From assembly GCF_040807025.1 (NCBI RefSeq), contig NC_090942.1, positions 78,101,987-78,165,986 on the forward strand: DNA of 64,000 nucleotides. Reading direction: 5' to 3'. Positions 24,166-37,053 of this stretch are shown here, in pieces. The notes beneath the pieces were generated by a model. The model was not told the origin of the DNA and did no database searches. It worked only from the letters and a program-made list of their open reading frames with translations. The stretch is from Struthio camelus (Eukaryota > Chordata > Aves > Struthioniformes > Struthionidae). The translations under genes and the position numbers were made by a program. Each line of letters opens with the position of its first letter. Within the stretch, counting starts at the first letter, position 1.

Positions 24166-26836
24166 AATCCTATTCATGAGAAAAACAAACAAATAAAACC
24201 AACATGAAGCCCTTTTAGCTTAACTTACTGGGCTGTGGATCAGGCCCTTCCTTAATTATGGGGAAGCTGCAAACTGACCACTGACCAGAACACTCCCACC
24301 CCTGTTCCTTTGCTGGGACTATTGCAAACCACTGCAACTAAGAAAAACGCTCCTTTACCCAGTCATGTCATTTCACACCCTGGCAGGCAATTAAAATGCA
24401 AATTAAAAATGTTAATTAGAACTGTTTCAACATCTATTCTAATGCACAAGATGGGAATTCCGCATAGAGTGTAGAGAAAGATGCATTGTTCCTCAGGCAA
24501 AACCCCACTTCCACACTTGCTCTAGAATGAGCAGAAATAGCTGCTACTTTTTTGAAAAACTGATTGCCGCAGACAAGGAAATAAGGTACACAGGTCTGAT
24601 TCTCATCTCATACAGGCTGGAATAAATCCACTGAAGTCAAAGTAGTCACAGTACATTGTTGATTTAATGAAACCTGAATTGAGCTCTATAAACATACTGC
24701 TATTGAAAGCAGATGCGAAAGGGTATCTACAGCACAACGAGCCTTCTACGTTATACTATTTTTCTTTCTTTATTTTTTATAATCTCAGCCAATCTATGGA
24801 CAGTGATAAAGACAGACACTAGCTACAGTGAGATTCAAATGCACTGGACTGCAGCCCATGGATAATCTCATGACTGTTGAGTTGATTATGAAATTTCTGC
24901 CAGCAAGTAGCCTCAGGGCTGACAGGGCAACATCTAAACAAGACTAGGGGAGCCACCAGCAGCTGTGGGGCACAGAAAAGACAGTGCTGGAAATGCTGGT
25001 TCAAAGCAGAAAGAAAGATGGGCTAGAAACAAGCTGGTGGCAAATGTTATAGAATTAGAAGTCTTTTTTAGTATGAACTCAAATTTACTGAGGTGTAATG
25101 TAAGCTAGGAGGAGTCATTTGAAGGAAGAAGTTGGCAAATATGGTGGCAAAAAATGACTCCTGTTCTTGGTGTATGTCACAGCAAATCCTTCCCAGGGAG
25201 GTGAAAGGAGCAGTGTTACCATTTGTCACAGGAAGTGCTGCTAATATTCACTTCTCAGCTAGTGAAAAAGAGCGTAAAGGCATTTTTCATTTCTTGCTTT
25301 TAAAATTTTATGGCAAACATTTCTGAAATAGGAATGTTACAACAGCATTTCACTGTTTACAGACACACAAGACTGTGTTCACCCCATATGCTTTACGTAC
25401 AGATCTGAGACTGGAGAAGTGCCCGTAGATGCCCCAGTCAAGTACTGCAGCTGTAAAACCCAAAGACCAACTAAACAGGCCAACCAGGTCCCATTTAGAA
25501 ATAGGTTTTCCATTTATCCATTTCTATATACCATTGCAATGGTCTCAGTAGCTAAACAGACAAGAGAGCGTATTTACCTTGTAAGCAGTAGGGATTTACA
25601 GCACTAACTCCCAAAAATGCTTCTGCTAGGTATGAAGCCAAAGCTGGAAGTCACTTTGTTGTTCCAGTCATAAACCTGGCTTTACAAGCAGAAGTCTGCA
25701 AGGGACTGGCTAGCTTAGTTTGTAAACCCAAGATACATGGGTCCCTCTGTGCCTATCACTCACTTTTGTGAAAGTTTTTCTCTTTCCAGAATCCTGTTCT
25801 TCTCTCACTGCTCCCAGAAAGCGAGGCTGATAGAAAGGAAAGGTACATGTGCTCAGAGAGGGTTGGGATAAATCTGAAACTAACCATAGCAACTATAGTT
25901 TGACTTCTTTCGAGCTTTTTGATTTTTCCAGGTGTGCAAGTGCCCCACGCTGGGGCAGGTGGAAGGAGGAGGCTGTGCTATGGTGCTCTGCTCAGCTGCA
26001 CTTGAGCCCGCCCAGTGTGCTCAGACATCAACAACTCAAACTGTTGCAGAGCTTGCTCTGCCTTGGGGGTATCTTAAATCCCCCCAAAATAGGCAGTTCT
26101 AGAAGCTCCTCCATGAAGTTAGATCTCACCCCCTAGCTAAACCAGCAACGACGTACTCCCTTACTGAGCAGTAACAGACCCAGCTTTTTATAACAACGGC
26201 TCTGTATACGCACGCCAGCAGTACTCCTTTCCGTGTTAAATACACGGTTGTTCCATTAAGGCTCATCCCAACACAAGTTGATGTTCAGGACAACTTTATT
26301 CCCTTTTCCTATTAAAAATCTATCTACATCAAAGATGAAATCTAGATGCTCCCAGAGCTGTGATGAGGTTGTTTTTATAGCTATTTGAGCAGCATGTTAT
26401 ACCTGCTTATTTGAAGATGATGATATTTGTATTGTTGCTAAGAATTCATGCCAAGCATAATTTTGGGGAGTTGTGAAGATATCATATTTGCATATTTTAA
26501 GTATTGATATAATACAGAATTCTTTTTATGTCTCTTTTCACAGCATAGTAATGCTTTTTCCATTGCATGACAACCTTGAGTATAGGAAAAAAAAAAATCA
26601 AAAAGAGAAGTTTTTTTTTTTAGAAAACAGATATTTTTTTATTTGACTTTCATTTTGCCATCCCTTCACTTTGTCACTTCAGTTTGGAGCATCCCTTACG
26701 GCTCATGACCTGCTTTATATCATCTGGATAAAAACAGTAACTGCATATAGATATAGGCACTTCACACAGTAATGCCTTAATCAAACAATGAAATGACTGT
26801 ATTCTGAACAAGAAGTTTGTTTTTTTTTTTCTAATG
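24166..26836. other. intergenic, no gene recognised
   Basis: AT-rich sequence with poly-T and poly-A tracts around 26586-26640. No exon, RNA gene or clear repeat was identified. Confidence 0.6.
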
Positions 26837-27139
26837 CTCTATTTCTGGTCTTGCGGGCTTTATGACAGACCCTGACATAGAAGATAGCCAGCACAGATTC
26901 TATGAATCTCTTCCTTCTTTCCTTCCTCTTCTGCCCCTTTGATTAATCTCAGTCCTTCCTCTGCCCTTCCCTCTCTTCAACCTTTAAGTATAGAGAGGCT
27001 TTATTTCTGGCCCTGCAGGCTTTGTGCCAAGCTCTGGAATAGAAATAGCTACCACAGCCTATGAACTTCTTTCTCTTTGCTGACCAATTTCAGTCTTTAT
27101 TTCCCTTTCCCTACTTTCTCATGCTTCTAGTAAATAGCT
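26837..27139 (+). repeat. diverged tandem duplication, two ~150-bp units
   Basis: Unit 1 (about 26837-26996) begins CTATTTCTGGTCTTGCGGGC and unit 2 (about 26997-27139) begins TTATTTCTGGCCCTGCAGGC. Later blocks also correspond: TTTATGACAGACCCTGACATAG with TTTGTGCCAAGCTCTGGAATAG, then GCACAG..TATGAA with CCACAG..TATGAA. Offset is 162 bp at the start and about 141 bp at the end, so an internal indel has occurred. Both units have pyrimidine-rich second halves. Confidence 0.8.
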
Positions 27140-29619
27140 TTTCTGCCTTGCATTTCTGCCCTGCTCAGAAAGCACTCTCCTGAATCAGCCTCCTGTCCAG
27201 GCAGCAAAGCAGCCCACCTCCAAATTAAAGACTGCTGCTTGGCAATAGAAGCATGCTAGCCTCAGGGCAGGGGATTTAAAGAGAGCAAGCAGCTCAGTTG
27301 GGCTTCAGGATGTGCTAATGAGCAGCACATGTTACTGGTGCAAGTCTGCAGTTGTAGGAGCTTTGAAGTGAGGAAAAAGCTGAGAGGGAAGGTGGGGAAG
27401 AAGGGAATTAAGGGAAAGATATTATCTCTTCTTTTGTACTCTAATTATACATAAGGTTCACTTTCTGGGTAGTGAAGGGTATCTATAGTGTGTTTTAATT
27501 GTCTGGAAGCCCTCAGCTGCTTGGCTGGTGCATGCTTTTGAGCTGTGTGGACTCTAGCACGGTTGTGCTTGCAGAGAGCCTGTCCTGCCAGGCAGGCTGG
27601 CTGGTCTGTGGGCTCTTCTCTACCACAGTGTCCAGCACCAGGAGCCTCAGCCCTTTAGGGTTTCTTTGAGGAGGTTTCTGTCTGCGTATGGATTTTCAGA
27701 ACAGTCAGAGTACATAAATGTGTAGTAGAAGTAGCTAGTGGGAGACCTCTGCCTCAGTGGGCATGCAACTGTCCTGTTGAGGGACTTACCAATGAGCACA
27801 AGGACACATTGATGGGGCAATGACAGTAGTCTGGTGAATGGATGGTTGGTCTGGCAGTAATATAAGACTCCTGTACAGCAGCAGAATTTGTTAGTCACTT
27901 CAGTTTCCTTTCGTTAGCTTATTGCATTCTAGAATTAAAAAAAAAAAAAAAAAGAAAACCTGTAACAATATTGAAACACTGCTGAGGGAGGAGTGTTTCT
28001 TTAGCCTTAGAAAAACCTTCCATCTCCAGGTCAGGAGAGGCATACAGACAGCCATGGAGCCAGTTTTGGGGACAGAGCAGTAGAGAAATGCTGAGGTTGG
28101 GTAATAGGGCCCAGAAATGCTCTCACAGAGGACAAGTTGCTCTGTGAACAGCTGAATTACTTCCTATGGATTCTCATCTTGCATTGCTTAGGCTTTCCTG
28201 GGGAGGTTGCTGAAGCAGGATGTCTTCCCTGATTGAGGAATGTGTTTTACCTCACTTAATGCTCTGCAGGAGCCTAGCAGCATTAAGCTTGATTAGCCCA
28301 ATCTGGTGCTTGATGGCTGCCTATTGCCAAGTCAAGTGCAAGGCCCTGGTTATAGTTGGGACTTTATGCCCAAGCATGTGGTGTAAGGAAAATACCTTCC
28401 TTCCTAGCATGCATTTTAGCATTGTCTGGGAGGGAAGTGAGAGTACTTGCTTAAGAGTCAGGGCTGTACCTACAGACAGCCTCCAGCCCTTACCTTGGCT
28501 CTGTAGGGTGAGGAATCATGTAAAGCTGTAGTTGTCCTGGCCCACCTGGCTGCAGCATCTCTCATCCTGTGGCTCTGCAGGTCCAGAGGTGACTGGCCCA
28601 AGCCTTGGTACCGACCCTGCAGCTCCTGGAATGACAGAAAATAGTGAGCCTTCTGTAGCAGGCACGGGAGCAGTGTCAGCGGCTCAGAAATGAAATTTCT
28701 TGCTTTGCCTTGATGTTTTTATTTTCAGAACTGCCTCAGCATTTACACAGAGCAGCAGGAGACCATTATCATGGGATAATGCTCAATTCCATTGACATTA
28801 TCTACCTCTTAGTGAAAACAAATGGGATCTCTGCCAGGCAGTCATTGCTGGATGGCTGACCATTCTTTATGGATAACGGTTACAAAAAACCCTCTTTTCC
28901 ATTACAAAGTTTATGCATCTAGCAGTTGGCAATTTTAATATGAAAAATTACCTAGGTTATTTCAAAATGCTGGCAGTTGAAATTCAGTTTGTTTTTGAGG
29001 TTGGATAAGCAGTTGGCAAGTGCCAATCCTGCCTTTAAGAACTCACTAAAAAACCCAGCATGATTTGATTTGTTTGTACAGCAAAAAGATTGTTCTTTAA
29101 TCCCTTTGGAGTTGTTGGATTTCATACTCCTGCCAGTAGAACTAATGAAAAATCCTCTGCCATGATGTGTCAAGAAATCCAGAAACAGCCCCCTTACAGT
29201 GTCACTTCTCCTGAAGAGAGCAGATATCTTGAAGATGGTGGAACAAGAGACACAACTCCTGGATCCTTTCATGAAACACATTAACTGCACTACATACTGT
29301 AAAGCAGTTCAGCGATGACAGTCTTATTGTATTTGATCTAAAATTGGACCTAATTATTGAACAGGTGCTGTAGAAGTTAAAAAGAAAACAAATCATTTAA
29401 GTAGTTTATTTTTTCTCCTCAGTTAGATCAGTACAGTAATATCCACTATTTTTAAAATAATTATTGTAATATTTGTGTTATATCTTAGGTATTCCAAATA
29501 GCAATTAATTCTTTAATGAATATCAATGATTAATTCAGTATGTAAACTGTATGAAATAATAACAGAGATTAATTCAGGCATGTTGGACTGGATGGGCACA
29601 CTTCTGCCAAAATAGAAAT

Positions 29620-29633
29620 GGGGGGGGGGGGGG
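29620..29633 (+). repeat. G14 homopolymer
   Basis: Fourteen consecutive guanines in AT-rich surroundings. The length should be treated as uncertain, because such runs are error-prone in assemblies. Confidence 0.85.
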
Positions 29634-30520
29634 AAGGAAAGAAGTTCTCATTAAGGAAGAGAGCCATTTGAAGCTTCACAGCAGTTTTAAGAGTAAAATT
29701 AAACAAAAATATAGGCTATCAAGATCTTAAATGGCCTACCCTGCACCTCTCTCAGGTTCAACTCAGTTGCTGAAACATATTTACCTAGTGCAGCTTGAGG
29801 TGCCCTAGGACACTGGAGACCTCCCCATGGGGCTGGCCGCTGTTAAGTCAGGACCTACAGAAGGGGCAGCTGGAGAGACTGGTAAGAATATCTAATTCAT
29901 TCAAACACAGTCACCTACATTCAGGCAGCGGAATCAAGCCCAGTCCTTTCAGTCATGTGCTAAAATGTACATATTTTAAAAATACACCATTCTATTAATG
30001 AAACTAGGAATTTCTGAATATTGGTTTAGTACAGGAGAACATCCTTAAATAGCTGTAGTTACAATTTTCTGCGTTGATCAAATAGGTAAGCAGCAATTTC
30101 AGAGATTTACAGACAGCCAACAATTTTAGAAAAGAAGTCTAGCCAAGCATTTTTTGTTACCAAATGCATTTGTTTTATACTAGAGTATAAATTACACTAG
30201 TCCTAAAAGCTGTAAGAGAAACTAAATACAGACCATCCAAACCGTACAGCTCCAAGTCTAACCTGAAACCTCTTCAATGCCCTTTTTCAGAGTCATAGAA
30301 AAATCTCCTGAAAAGTTCCAAACGCAATGAAACGTTTTCTCAAAAAGGTATGTCTTAAAGTGTTCTTATGTCATTGGGAATCATAGCAATGGTTTACAAC
30401 TTCACCAGAAATAATAATAGCAATAAAGAAACCAAGATTCCATTCCTTTGCCCTTTTCCATTCCATCATGACTTTTAAGAGTTATCCTTTTATATATGGC
30501 ATATGTGTGTATAGATATAT

Positions 30521-30524
<4 letters not shown>

Positions 30525-30551
<27 letters not shown>
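30525..30551 (+). repeat. (AC)n microsatellite
   Basis: About 13 uninterrupted AC units, preceded by a mixed TATATA/TGTGTG/ACATAC tract from about 30490. Confidence 0.95.
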
Positions 30552-31568
30552 TATTTGTAACTTCCTCCCAATTTTTTTTGTTTGGTTAGTTTTTTGTTGA
30601 CTCATCTTTATATGCTACTTGGGAGAACAAAACAGACCAAATATATATAGGTGATGAGGACAGGGCTTTCCACTGTACCAATGAAAACTAATTCAAGAAG
30701 CAGAAGGTGATGTATTTATCTAACAGCTCTTCAGAGGAGGTGCTTAAGTGCTGATATAATCCCAGGAAGCAGGCTCTAATGATCATATATCCTTTAATTA
30801 TCACAACAGTTCAACAGTCAAAACAATTATCTTTTAATTTGCTTGTCAAGATCAAAGTGTCTCACAAGATATTCAAACATAACTTTTCTGAATGGGGGAA
30901 TCTCACCAGAGGTTTTACTTGCAGTTTACTGCTTATTATATAAAAATATGTGTTATCCTTAAAAACAAGCCTCAAGGCTAGAACTGGGAATATACCTCTG
31001 CAGTTAAGAAGCCAACGCTGGTTAGTAAAGTAACTTATTTTTTCAACCGTACCAAAGGAGGTAGAAGAATGGTTTTAACAGAAGAAGGTGGCATGTCCAT
31101 GCACAATTGGCATCTGCTCAAATTTTAACGGCCATTCCATGTTAACATGTAATGTCATTGGCAATACAAATATGGCACTGCATGATCAAGTAGAGGAAAA
31201 AGATGGATTGTGAACAGAATGATTTTTTGAATAATAAAGGATAATAAGTTAAAAGTAATACATTTGGAAAATTGAGGAAATTGAATAGTATGCCTTGTAA
31301 ACCTTTTTACTAAAGTCAGAGGATGTCATTAATAAAATGCATAAAATTTTAAGAAAGAACTTTCTTAAATATATTGCTTTTGGATATGTCTTAGGAAGCA
31401 TTATTTTGACATCGTTAATCGTTGTCTTTTTCTTTTTGATAAATGGATTATGCAAAATTAATTCCCTCACTATGTAGATTTAATCCACAACACAGGACCA
31501 CTCTGTCAGAATTGTTAAGTATTTTGAGATTTCTAATGAATAGATACAAAAAGGCCATACTCAATTAA

Positions 31569-31574
31569 TTTATT
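31569..31574 (-). terminator. EFCAB6: candidate polyadenylation signal of EFCAB6
   Basis: TTTATT on the + strand reads AATAAA on the minus strand, about 77 bases past the EFCAB6 stop codon. That spacing implies a very short 3' UTR of about 100 bases. Other A/T-rich motifs further down could serve instead. Confidence 0.5.
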
Positions 31575-31650
31575 AGTTTGAAATTTGAAATTATAAATCA
31601 GTCACTCTCTTTATCTACTTTATCTACAGCTTCCTTCATTCGACCAAATC

Positions 31651-31773
31651 CTACTGTAAAAATGCCCGGAGAAAATCATTATAGGATATTTTTGAAGACA
31701 GAGTTTTATCATAATATTCCAAGATGTTAAATAACTCTTCTTCAGTTAGGTTAATGCTGTACTCACGAAGAAC
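31651..31773 (-). CDS. EFCAB6: EFCAB6 terminal coding exon with stop codon
   Basis: On the minus strand, an acceptor CTTTTGTAG (AG at 31774-31775) precedes 40 codons beginning VLREYSINLTEEELF and ending SYNDFLRAFLQ, then TAG at 31651-31653. The C-terminus is that of vertebrate EFCAB6. The last EF-hand is seen here: helix ILEYY, loop DKTLSSKISYND, helix FLRAFLQ. The loop lacks the Gly at position 6 and ends in Asp rather than Glu, so calcium binding is doubtful. Phase is 0 and the preceding exon ends on a complete codon. EFCAB6 (DJBP) is reported to bind DJ-1 and the androgen receptor and has been linked to axonemes. That is literature knowledge, not visible here. Confidence 0.94.
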   Translation of the reverse strand, partial: VLREYSINLTEEELFNILEYYDKTLSSKISYNDFLRAFLQ

Positions 31774-34225
31774 CTACAAAAGACAAATAGTAAAATTTAT
31801 TCCAGTGCTTTGGATTAGCAAAAAGGAAAAAATCAGTTTATCTCACTAAAATTTCTTTAAAAAATAGCTTAATGATTCAGCTCTACTCCGTCTTAGGTTT
31901 CTCAAAATATTTCAAAGTCAAACCATCCCTATCATCTCTTAGCTTTCCAATGCCGATATTGACTCCATAGGATGCATTCCTATGGATCCATAGCACATAA
32001 AGGGATCCATCCCACAAGTGCTGTGTAAGAAAGCACTTTGGAAATGAGTAGCACCCATGTGCTTTGAAGCTGATTTACAGAAAGTATATATTCAAAAGGC
32101 TTTCAGTACTATTTGAAGATGGGACCAAGAGGTTGAATATTCTTCCTTTCTACCCTCCTTGGATGATCTGCATTCTTTGCACCCAGAGTAACAGAGGGAA
32201 TAATCTAGACCCTCAAACTGTGCAAACCTGTATATATGTAATAATGCTCATGAGGCACTCTGGGCTTTTAATTCTCCAGAGACAAATGCTCAGCCTACAA
32301 GCACTCTCTCTGAACTCTTCCATGAGAGCCCAACTTATCCAGGGAGCATCTGGTTCAGCAGATGCTAAAAGCCAAGTTAGAAACCTGCATCTTTCAAAAA
32401 TTCCACCCAGTGCATTTTGCAGCACTTCAGTAGCTTTAAATGTCCAGCCACCAATGCTCTGACATCAAAGATAAAGCATGTGTTAATTTCTGAGGATTAC
32501 TTCTGGTTTTAGATGCACTTGGGAACTTAAGTCTCAAAAGCGACCATCAACCACTGACTATGTGTCCTTGAGCACTATGCCACTTGTCATTGGTTTTCTA
32601 GCAAACTCGGATTAGTTTCCACCTTTCCCTCTTAACTCAGTATCTGAAATTGCCTTAAGAGACCCATTGCGGATAATACAGCCATGATACTGGCGTTACT
32701 GAAGGTAGGAGAGGGTAATTTCCTTGTTTCAGTACATTAAGTTACCTAGGAGATAAAGGGATCCATATCCTCTACAAATCACTTGCTGTCTTGTCAAACA
32801 GCAGATAAACACCTTTGTAGTATTCTGGAATCGGGGTTGCTTCTCGATCTAGATCTATGTGGAGGTTATTTGGTTTTTGTGTGCATGTGCTTTGCTTAAA
32901 TCGAGTTAGGAAGCTTGATTTCAAAGTCATTGACATTGATTTAACTGGAAATGGTAATCATCATAGGTCCTAGAGAAACATGGCAATTTAAAAGAAAATG
33001 CAGTGGGCCTGATCTTCACTCCCACTCCCCTGAGCCTGATCTGCTGAGGCAGTACCTAAGCACTCAGAATGCTACAATGATAAACAGGGAGTCTCAGGCA
33101 TAAAGTTGATATAACCACCTTGATACCTGCTGCTCCTCAGCCTTCATAAAGGGGTGGGCAGGTATAAAGAGTTCAGCTACGTGGTGAGGCCAGAGCACAT
33201 CATGTTCCCATTAAACCTAAATAAATAAAGATTTACAAAGAGAAATTCTGTGACAGGTGCAATCTCACGGGTTTTAGATTGGTTCTAAATTGTGCCATGC
33301 GACAAGCTGGCTTTCTCCACTCCAGGGGCAGGGGAGCTCAGAATCACACCTTGTTACCGAGAAGTGCAGTTCAGCATTTGCTTACTGGGACTGAGCATCC
33401 TGTCCACTGGCTGATCATTCTTTAAAGCAGCAGTGATATCAAGTGGTGTCCTAATGGATGCAGTATTACATAGGTTTAGGGTCCCATGCAATTTTTTTCT
33501 TGCAACGGAATTACAAAGATTTAAAATTACTCTACAACAGATTGAGATTATTATTTCTAGTTAAAGCACTGTCAAAGACTTTGAAATCAATAAAGCTTAG
33601 GCTAAGCAAAAATCAAACACCTCATGGATCTAGATGAAGAAGCAATTCCCAATTCAAGGCTTATAGGCATGTTCTGCTGTTTGAGGAGATGCGATATATC
33701 AAAATACTTGCAGAGGATATGGATTCCCTGCCTAGTACAACACTTTGCTGCACTCAGAAAAGCAAAAAGAGAAACCAGGGCTAGAGACTCTCAAATGGGG
33801 AGTACTTGACTCTGCTACGTATTTAGAAGGGAACACACCAGATCACAGGTGTCACACTGGATCACAAGATCCTAAAGCTGTAGCAGTGACTGCAGGGAGA
33901 CCTGCCAGAGGGATCCATTCAATGCAGCCAATTCCCTTCCCTTGCATTTGTGAAATCTGCATATTTAAACTCTGTAAAGGGACTAAGATTTTCTTATTTG
34001 TATCTATTTATCTTATTTGTATCTAAGTTGCTATTGCACAACCCCACAAAGACTGCAATATTCAAGGAGCTGTATGTGGAGAAAGTAACGCTCAGAGCTA
34101 AAGTCACAGTCAGAAGCCAAGATGACTTTATACACACAAGTTCAGTACTGTTTTTCAGAAAACTTTCAGTTAGGAAGCTTAGATTACTGTAATTTTCTGA
34201 CTACTAATTGCTAAATACAACTTAC
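31774..34225 (-). other. EFCAB6: EFCAB6 intron
   Basis: A 2.45-kb GT-AG intron. Open frames on both strands around 32064-32462 have no recognised domain. Nothing else was identified. Confidence 0.85.
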
Positions 34226-34375
34226 TTGTCTGAAATCTGGAATATTTAACAATCCAGTCCGACTTTCATCATAGGATTTAAAAGTTCGCCTCATAGGTCT
34301 CCAGCAGTGCAGGATCTGGGGTTGAATTCTCAGCATTGCACTGAAGAATGATGTGGTTTGTGGTCCAGGACTCAT
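34226..34375 (-). CDS. EFCAB6: EFCAB6 coding exon (second from last)
   Basis: Fifty codons in phase 0 begin MSPGPQTTSFFSAMLRIQPQ and continue HCWRPMRRTFKSYDESR. The acceptor TTTGCCAG lies just above 34375 and the donor GTAAGT just below 34226. It holds the first half of the last EF-hand pair: helix RRTFKSY, loop DESRTGLLNIPD with Gly at position 6 and Asp at position 12, helix FRQ, continuing into VLREY in the next exon. The Cys-Trp-Arg-Pro stretch (HCWRPMRR) is characteristic of the family at this point. The leading Met is internal, not a start. Confidence 0.94.
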
Positions 34376-36868
34376 CTGGCAAAGTTGGGTCAGAAAGACT
34401 AGCATTTACTAACACCACGAACACACTGCACATGACTATAATGCAGAATGAAAAGGTGTTGGAATGAAATACTGACTGAACTTGTGATAGGCCGCTGAAT
34501 ACTTGTTTACAAATTATTGCAAGATACTGTTTACACAAGATTATTTTAACTTATAACATTTTAATATTCTTGGGATGTGTAGATGATACGCTTACTTGAT
34601 TGCTGCCAAAGTCCTATCTTTTTATTATCTGAATCTAATTCTGAAGTCAGTGTTACTTTTTCTAAGATCTCAGTGTTTTCACACGTATCATACTTGTCCT
34701 CGTTTCAACTCTGTCTTTCAGTCATTACTAATTCTCTGCGGTATTCATTTTTCAGAGTGAAATTCTTGCTAAAAGGTGACTGAATGCATAAGGCAACTGT
34801 GGAGTAATAGGGTATTTAATAAAAACAAAACACCACTATACGTTTTTCCTAGCACATAAAATGCCTTGTGACCAATTTTTGAACATTTCTACAGTTCAAT
34901 AGCTGGAACATAGAGTTAATTTTTATTGGGAAATGTTTTTTTTTTTTTGTTTTAGCCTTACTAAACTTGTTACATCATTGAACCCTGAATGCATGAAGCG
35001 TGAAACTATCCATTATGGCAAAATTCATTCCGCTTGAACCAAGCCGTAATACTTGAGTTATGATTAAGGGACTTCGGGAAAAGTCAGCAAGCTTCAATCC
35101 GCCTACAGGGTCTGGATCTCTTGTACTGCCCTCTTTTTCTACAGCTGCATCTCAACTTCCCTCCACATTTTCCTGGTATTATTATAGTAATTGGATTAAG
35201 TCAATAGCACCCCATTGGTGCCAGTTGCACATGCTACTAGAATCTACAAATGTCTCATTGTGAAAGAAATGTATGGTTGATTTTACACATCTGCCACCTG
35301 GATATAGATGCCTTGCTGCACCTATATGTGTTGCAAGCGGCCTAGGTGCCAGCTGCAGTGTCTTTCTTTGCTCTTGTGTGTTCCTCCTTCAGAATATGCA
35401 ACTGAGGAAGCAGTGGCTACATGAATAATGCAGTCTGCCACCCAGAATACTGAGTACCCCTGTGGTCTGAAGGGAGGGAAAGAGCATTTTACAGTGACTG
35501 TAAGAACTTGGGCTGTTTTCATAGCTCAGAGAACTGGATGCCTCCAAGAAGCCCTAGGCCATTGATTCTCTCAGGCTTTTGAGAATGAGGAGATGTGCCT
35601 GCCACAAAAAAAAAAAGGTTTTATTTGTTTTTATTATTCCTTTTGATGTGTGTCTGTATACTTATTTGGTGGAATGGGCTGAGCAATCTATGAAGAAAAT
35701 TCACTTTGAATATTACATTATATAAAGATGCTCAGAACATGGACTGAGCTCTTCATTGTGTTGTCTGAATAGAATAAATAAAACAAAAATGATTTGAGGC
35801 AACTACATAGGGACTTTAAAATTACTGCTTTATCCACTCCAGAATACTGGCACGGAATTTTACAGCATCACATTTGTGTATAAAGGAAACCTTATGAAAG
35901 ATAATGAAGTTCTTTGATGCAAAACTTAATAGTTTTACCTTACTCTCCCTACTGGCAGGGAATACTTGATAATTCCTAATGATGCTCTCTTCATACCTTG
36001 GTAGCAATCTGTTCTACAGTTCCACAGCTGAAAACAGTTCAGTAATGTAATTTCACCATAAAATGCTGTGACTAACCATATCTAAGCTAATTAGGCACAG
36101 TCAGAAACAGTCTAAAAATGTAACAGGCTCCCTGAATGAGCAGATTTGGAATCTGGCACTGCTCCTATTTCATAACTTGACTGGGACACAGTTACTGTTT
36201 TCTTCTTTCCTGGGCCAATAGACCCAGATTTCTAAATCTCTTCTGATCTTTTCTGCCCTAAACTGGCACCATGGGCAGAGGGGAACAGCCCCTGTGTAAC
36301 TGTCTTGCTGGGACTTCTTTGCCTGTTCATTGCAGCTTGTGGAGAGGGTATGTATGATAGGGAGAACTGCAAGGGCATAATTTGTGCTGACTAGTCATGG
36401 CTATTAGATTTTTTTTTAGAAACCATTAACAGCAGTGCAAGTGAGAGTTTCCTCTGAACTTTTCTTACTGTGTTCAGTGTGGAGCTGAAGCATAGCTCAC
36501 TGACAATACCTCTAGCTGGGACTGTCCTGAGAGACATTCACTGCAATTTTTACTTCTAGTTGATTTTATGTAGCTCAAAGTCTCTTAGAACTTCAGCTCC
36601 TATGTTTTCTATTTCTAACCATTCTTCAAGTTTTAGCAAATTTATCATATAACCTGGATATGCAGAGCATGATCCCAAGGAATTAAATCCTGTAAGTGAA
36701 GAAGATACCAAACGAATATCAGGCAGCCAATATCACAGGATTAAGTGGGAGAATGTTGGAAAGTGCCTGCATAAAGTGACTATAGAATTAGGCCATGAAA
36801 TATTCTGTCACTGCAGCAAAAATTTAAAAAAAAAATTTTCTTTTAATTTTTAAAAGCTTTGTACATAC
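34376..36868 (-). other. EFCAB6: EFCAB6 intron
   Basis: A 2.5-kb GT-AG intron with A/T runs near 34937-34950 and 35606-35618. No exon or repeat was recognised. Confidence 0.85.
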
Positions 36869-37053
36869 CGGTATTTGTGGCTTCTGTATAATCATTCTTT
36901 GTAGCAGTGAGCTTTCCTGTGGCTTTAAAAGCAAGATGCAGCTCTGAAGAAAGTCACAGTATGCAAATTTTCCATTATTCTTGAAATCATATTTTGTTGT
37001 TATTTGGTTAACTTCCTCTTCACTTAAATCCAACTTGAACTTCTCTGCTATAG
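36869..37053 (-). CDS. EFCAB6: EFCAB6 coding exon (third from last)
   Basis: The exon starts with two bases completing a split Ala codon, then 61 codons beginning IAEKFKLDLSEEEVNQITTK, and ends QKPQIP. The acceptor is TTATTTCAG above 37053 and the donor GTATGT below 36869. One clear EF-hand is present: helix VNQITTKY, loop DFKNNGKFAYCD (Asp1, Asn5, Gly6, Asp12), helix FLQSCILLL. The following KPQESSLLQRM segment is a basic linker before the last EF-hand pair. The frame is intact. Confidence 0.94.

Larger units (their letters stand above)
27140..31568. other. intergenic stretch before the EFCAB6 3' end
   Basis: No coding exon was recognised. It contains poly-A near 27937-27954, a G14 run (29620-29633), a CA repeat (30525-30551) and one open frame with a possible acceptor (29069-29287), which is discussed as a finding. 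The last kilobase before EFCAB6 is AT-rich. Confidence 0.55.

Noticed and set aside
31064-32462. 132-codon + strand frame at 32064-32462 as an antisense gene in EFCAB6
   Set aside because: No recognised domain and an equally long minus frame overlaps it. No promoter or splice evidence.
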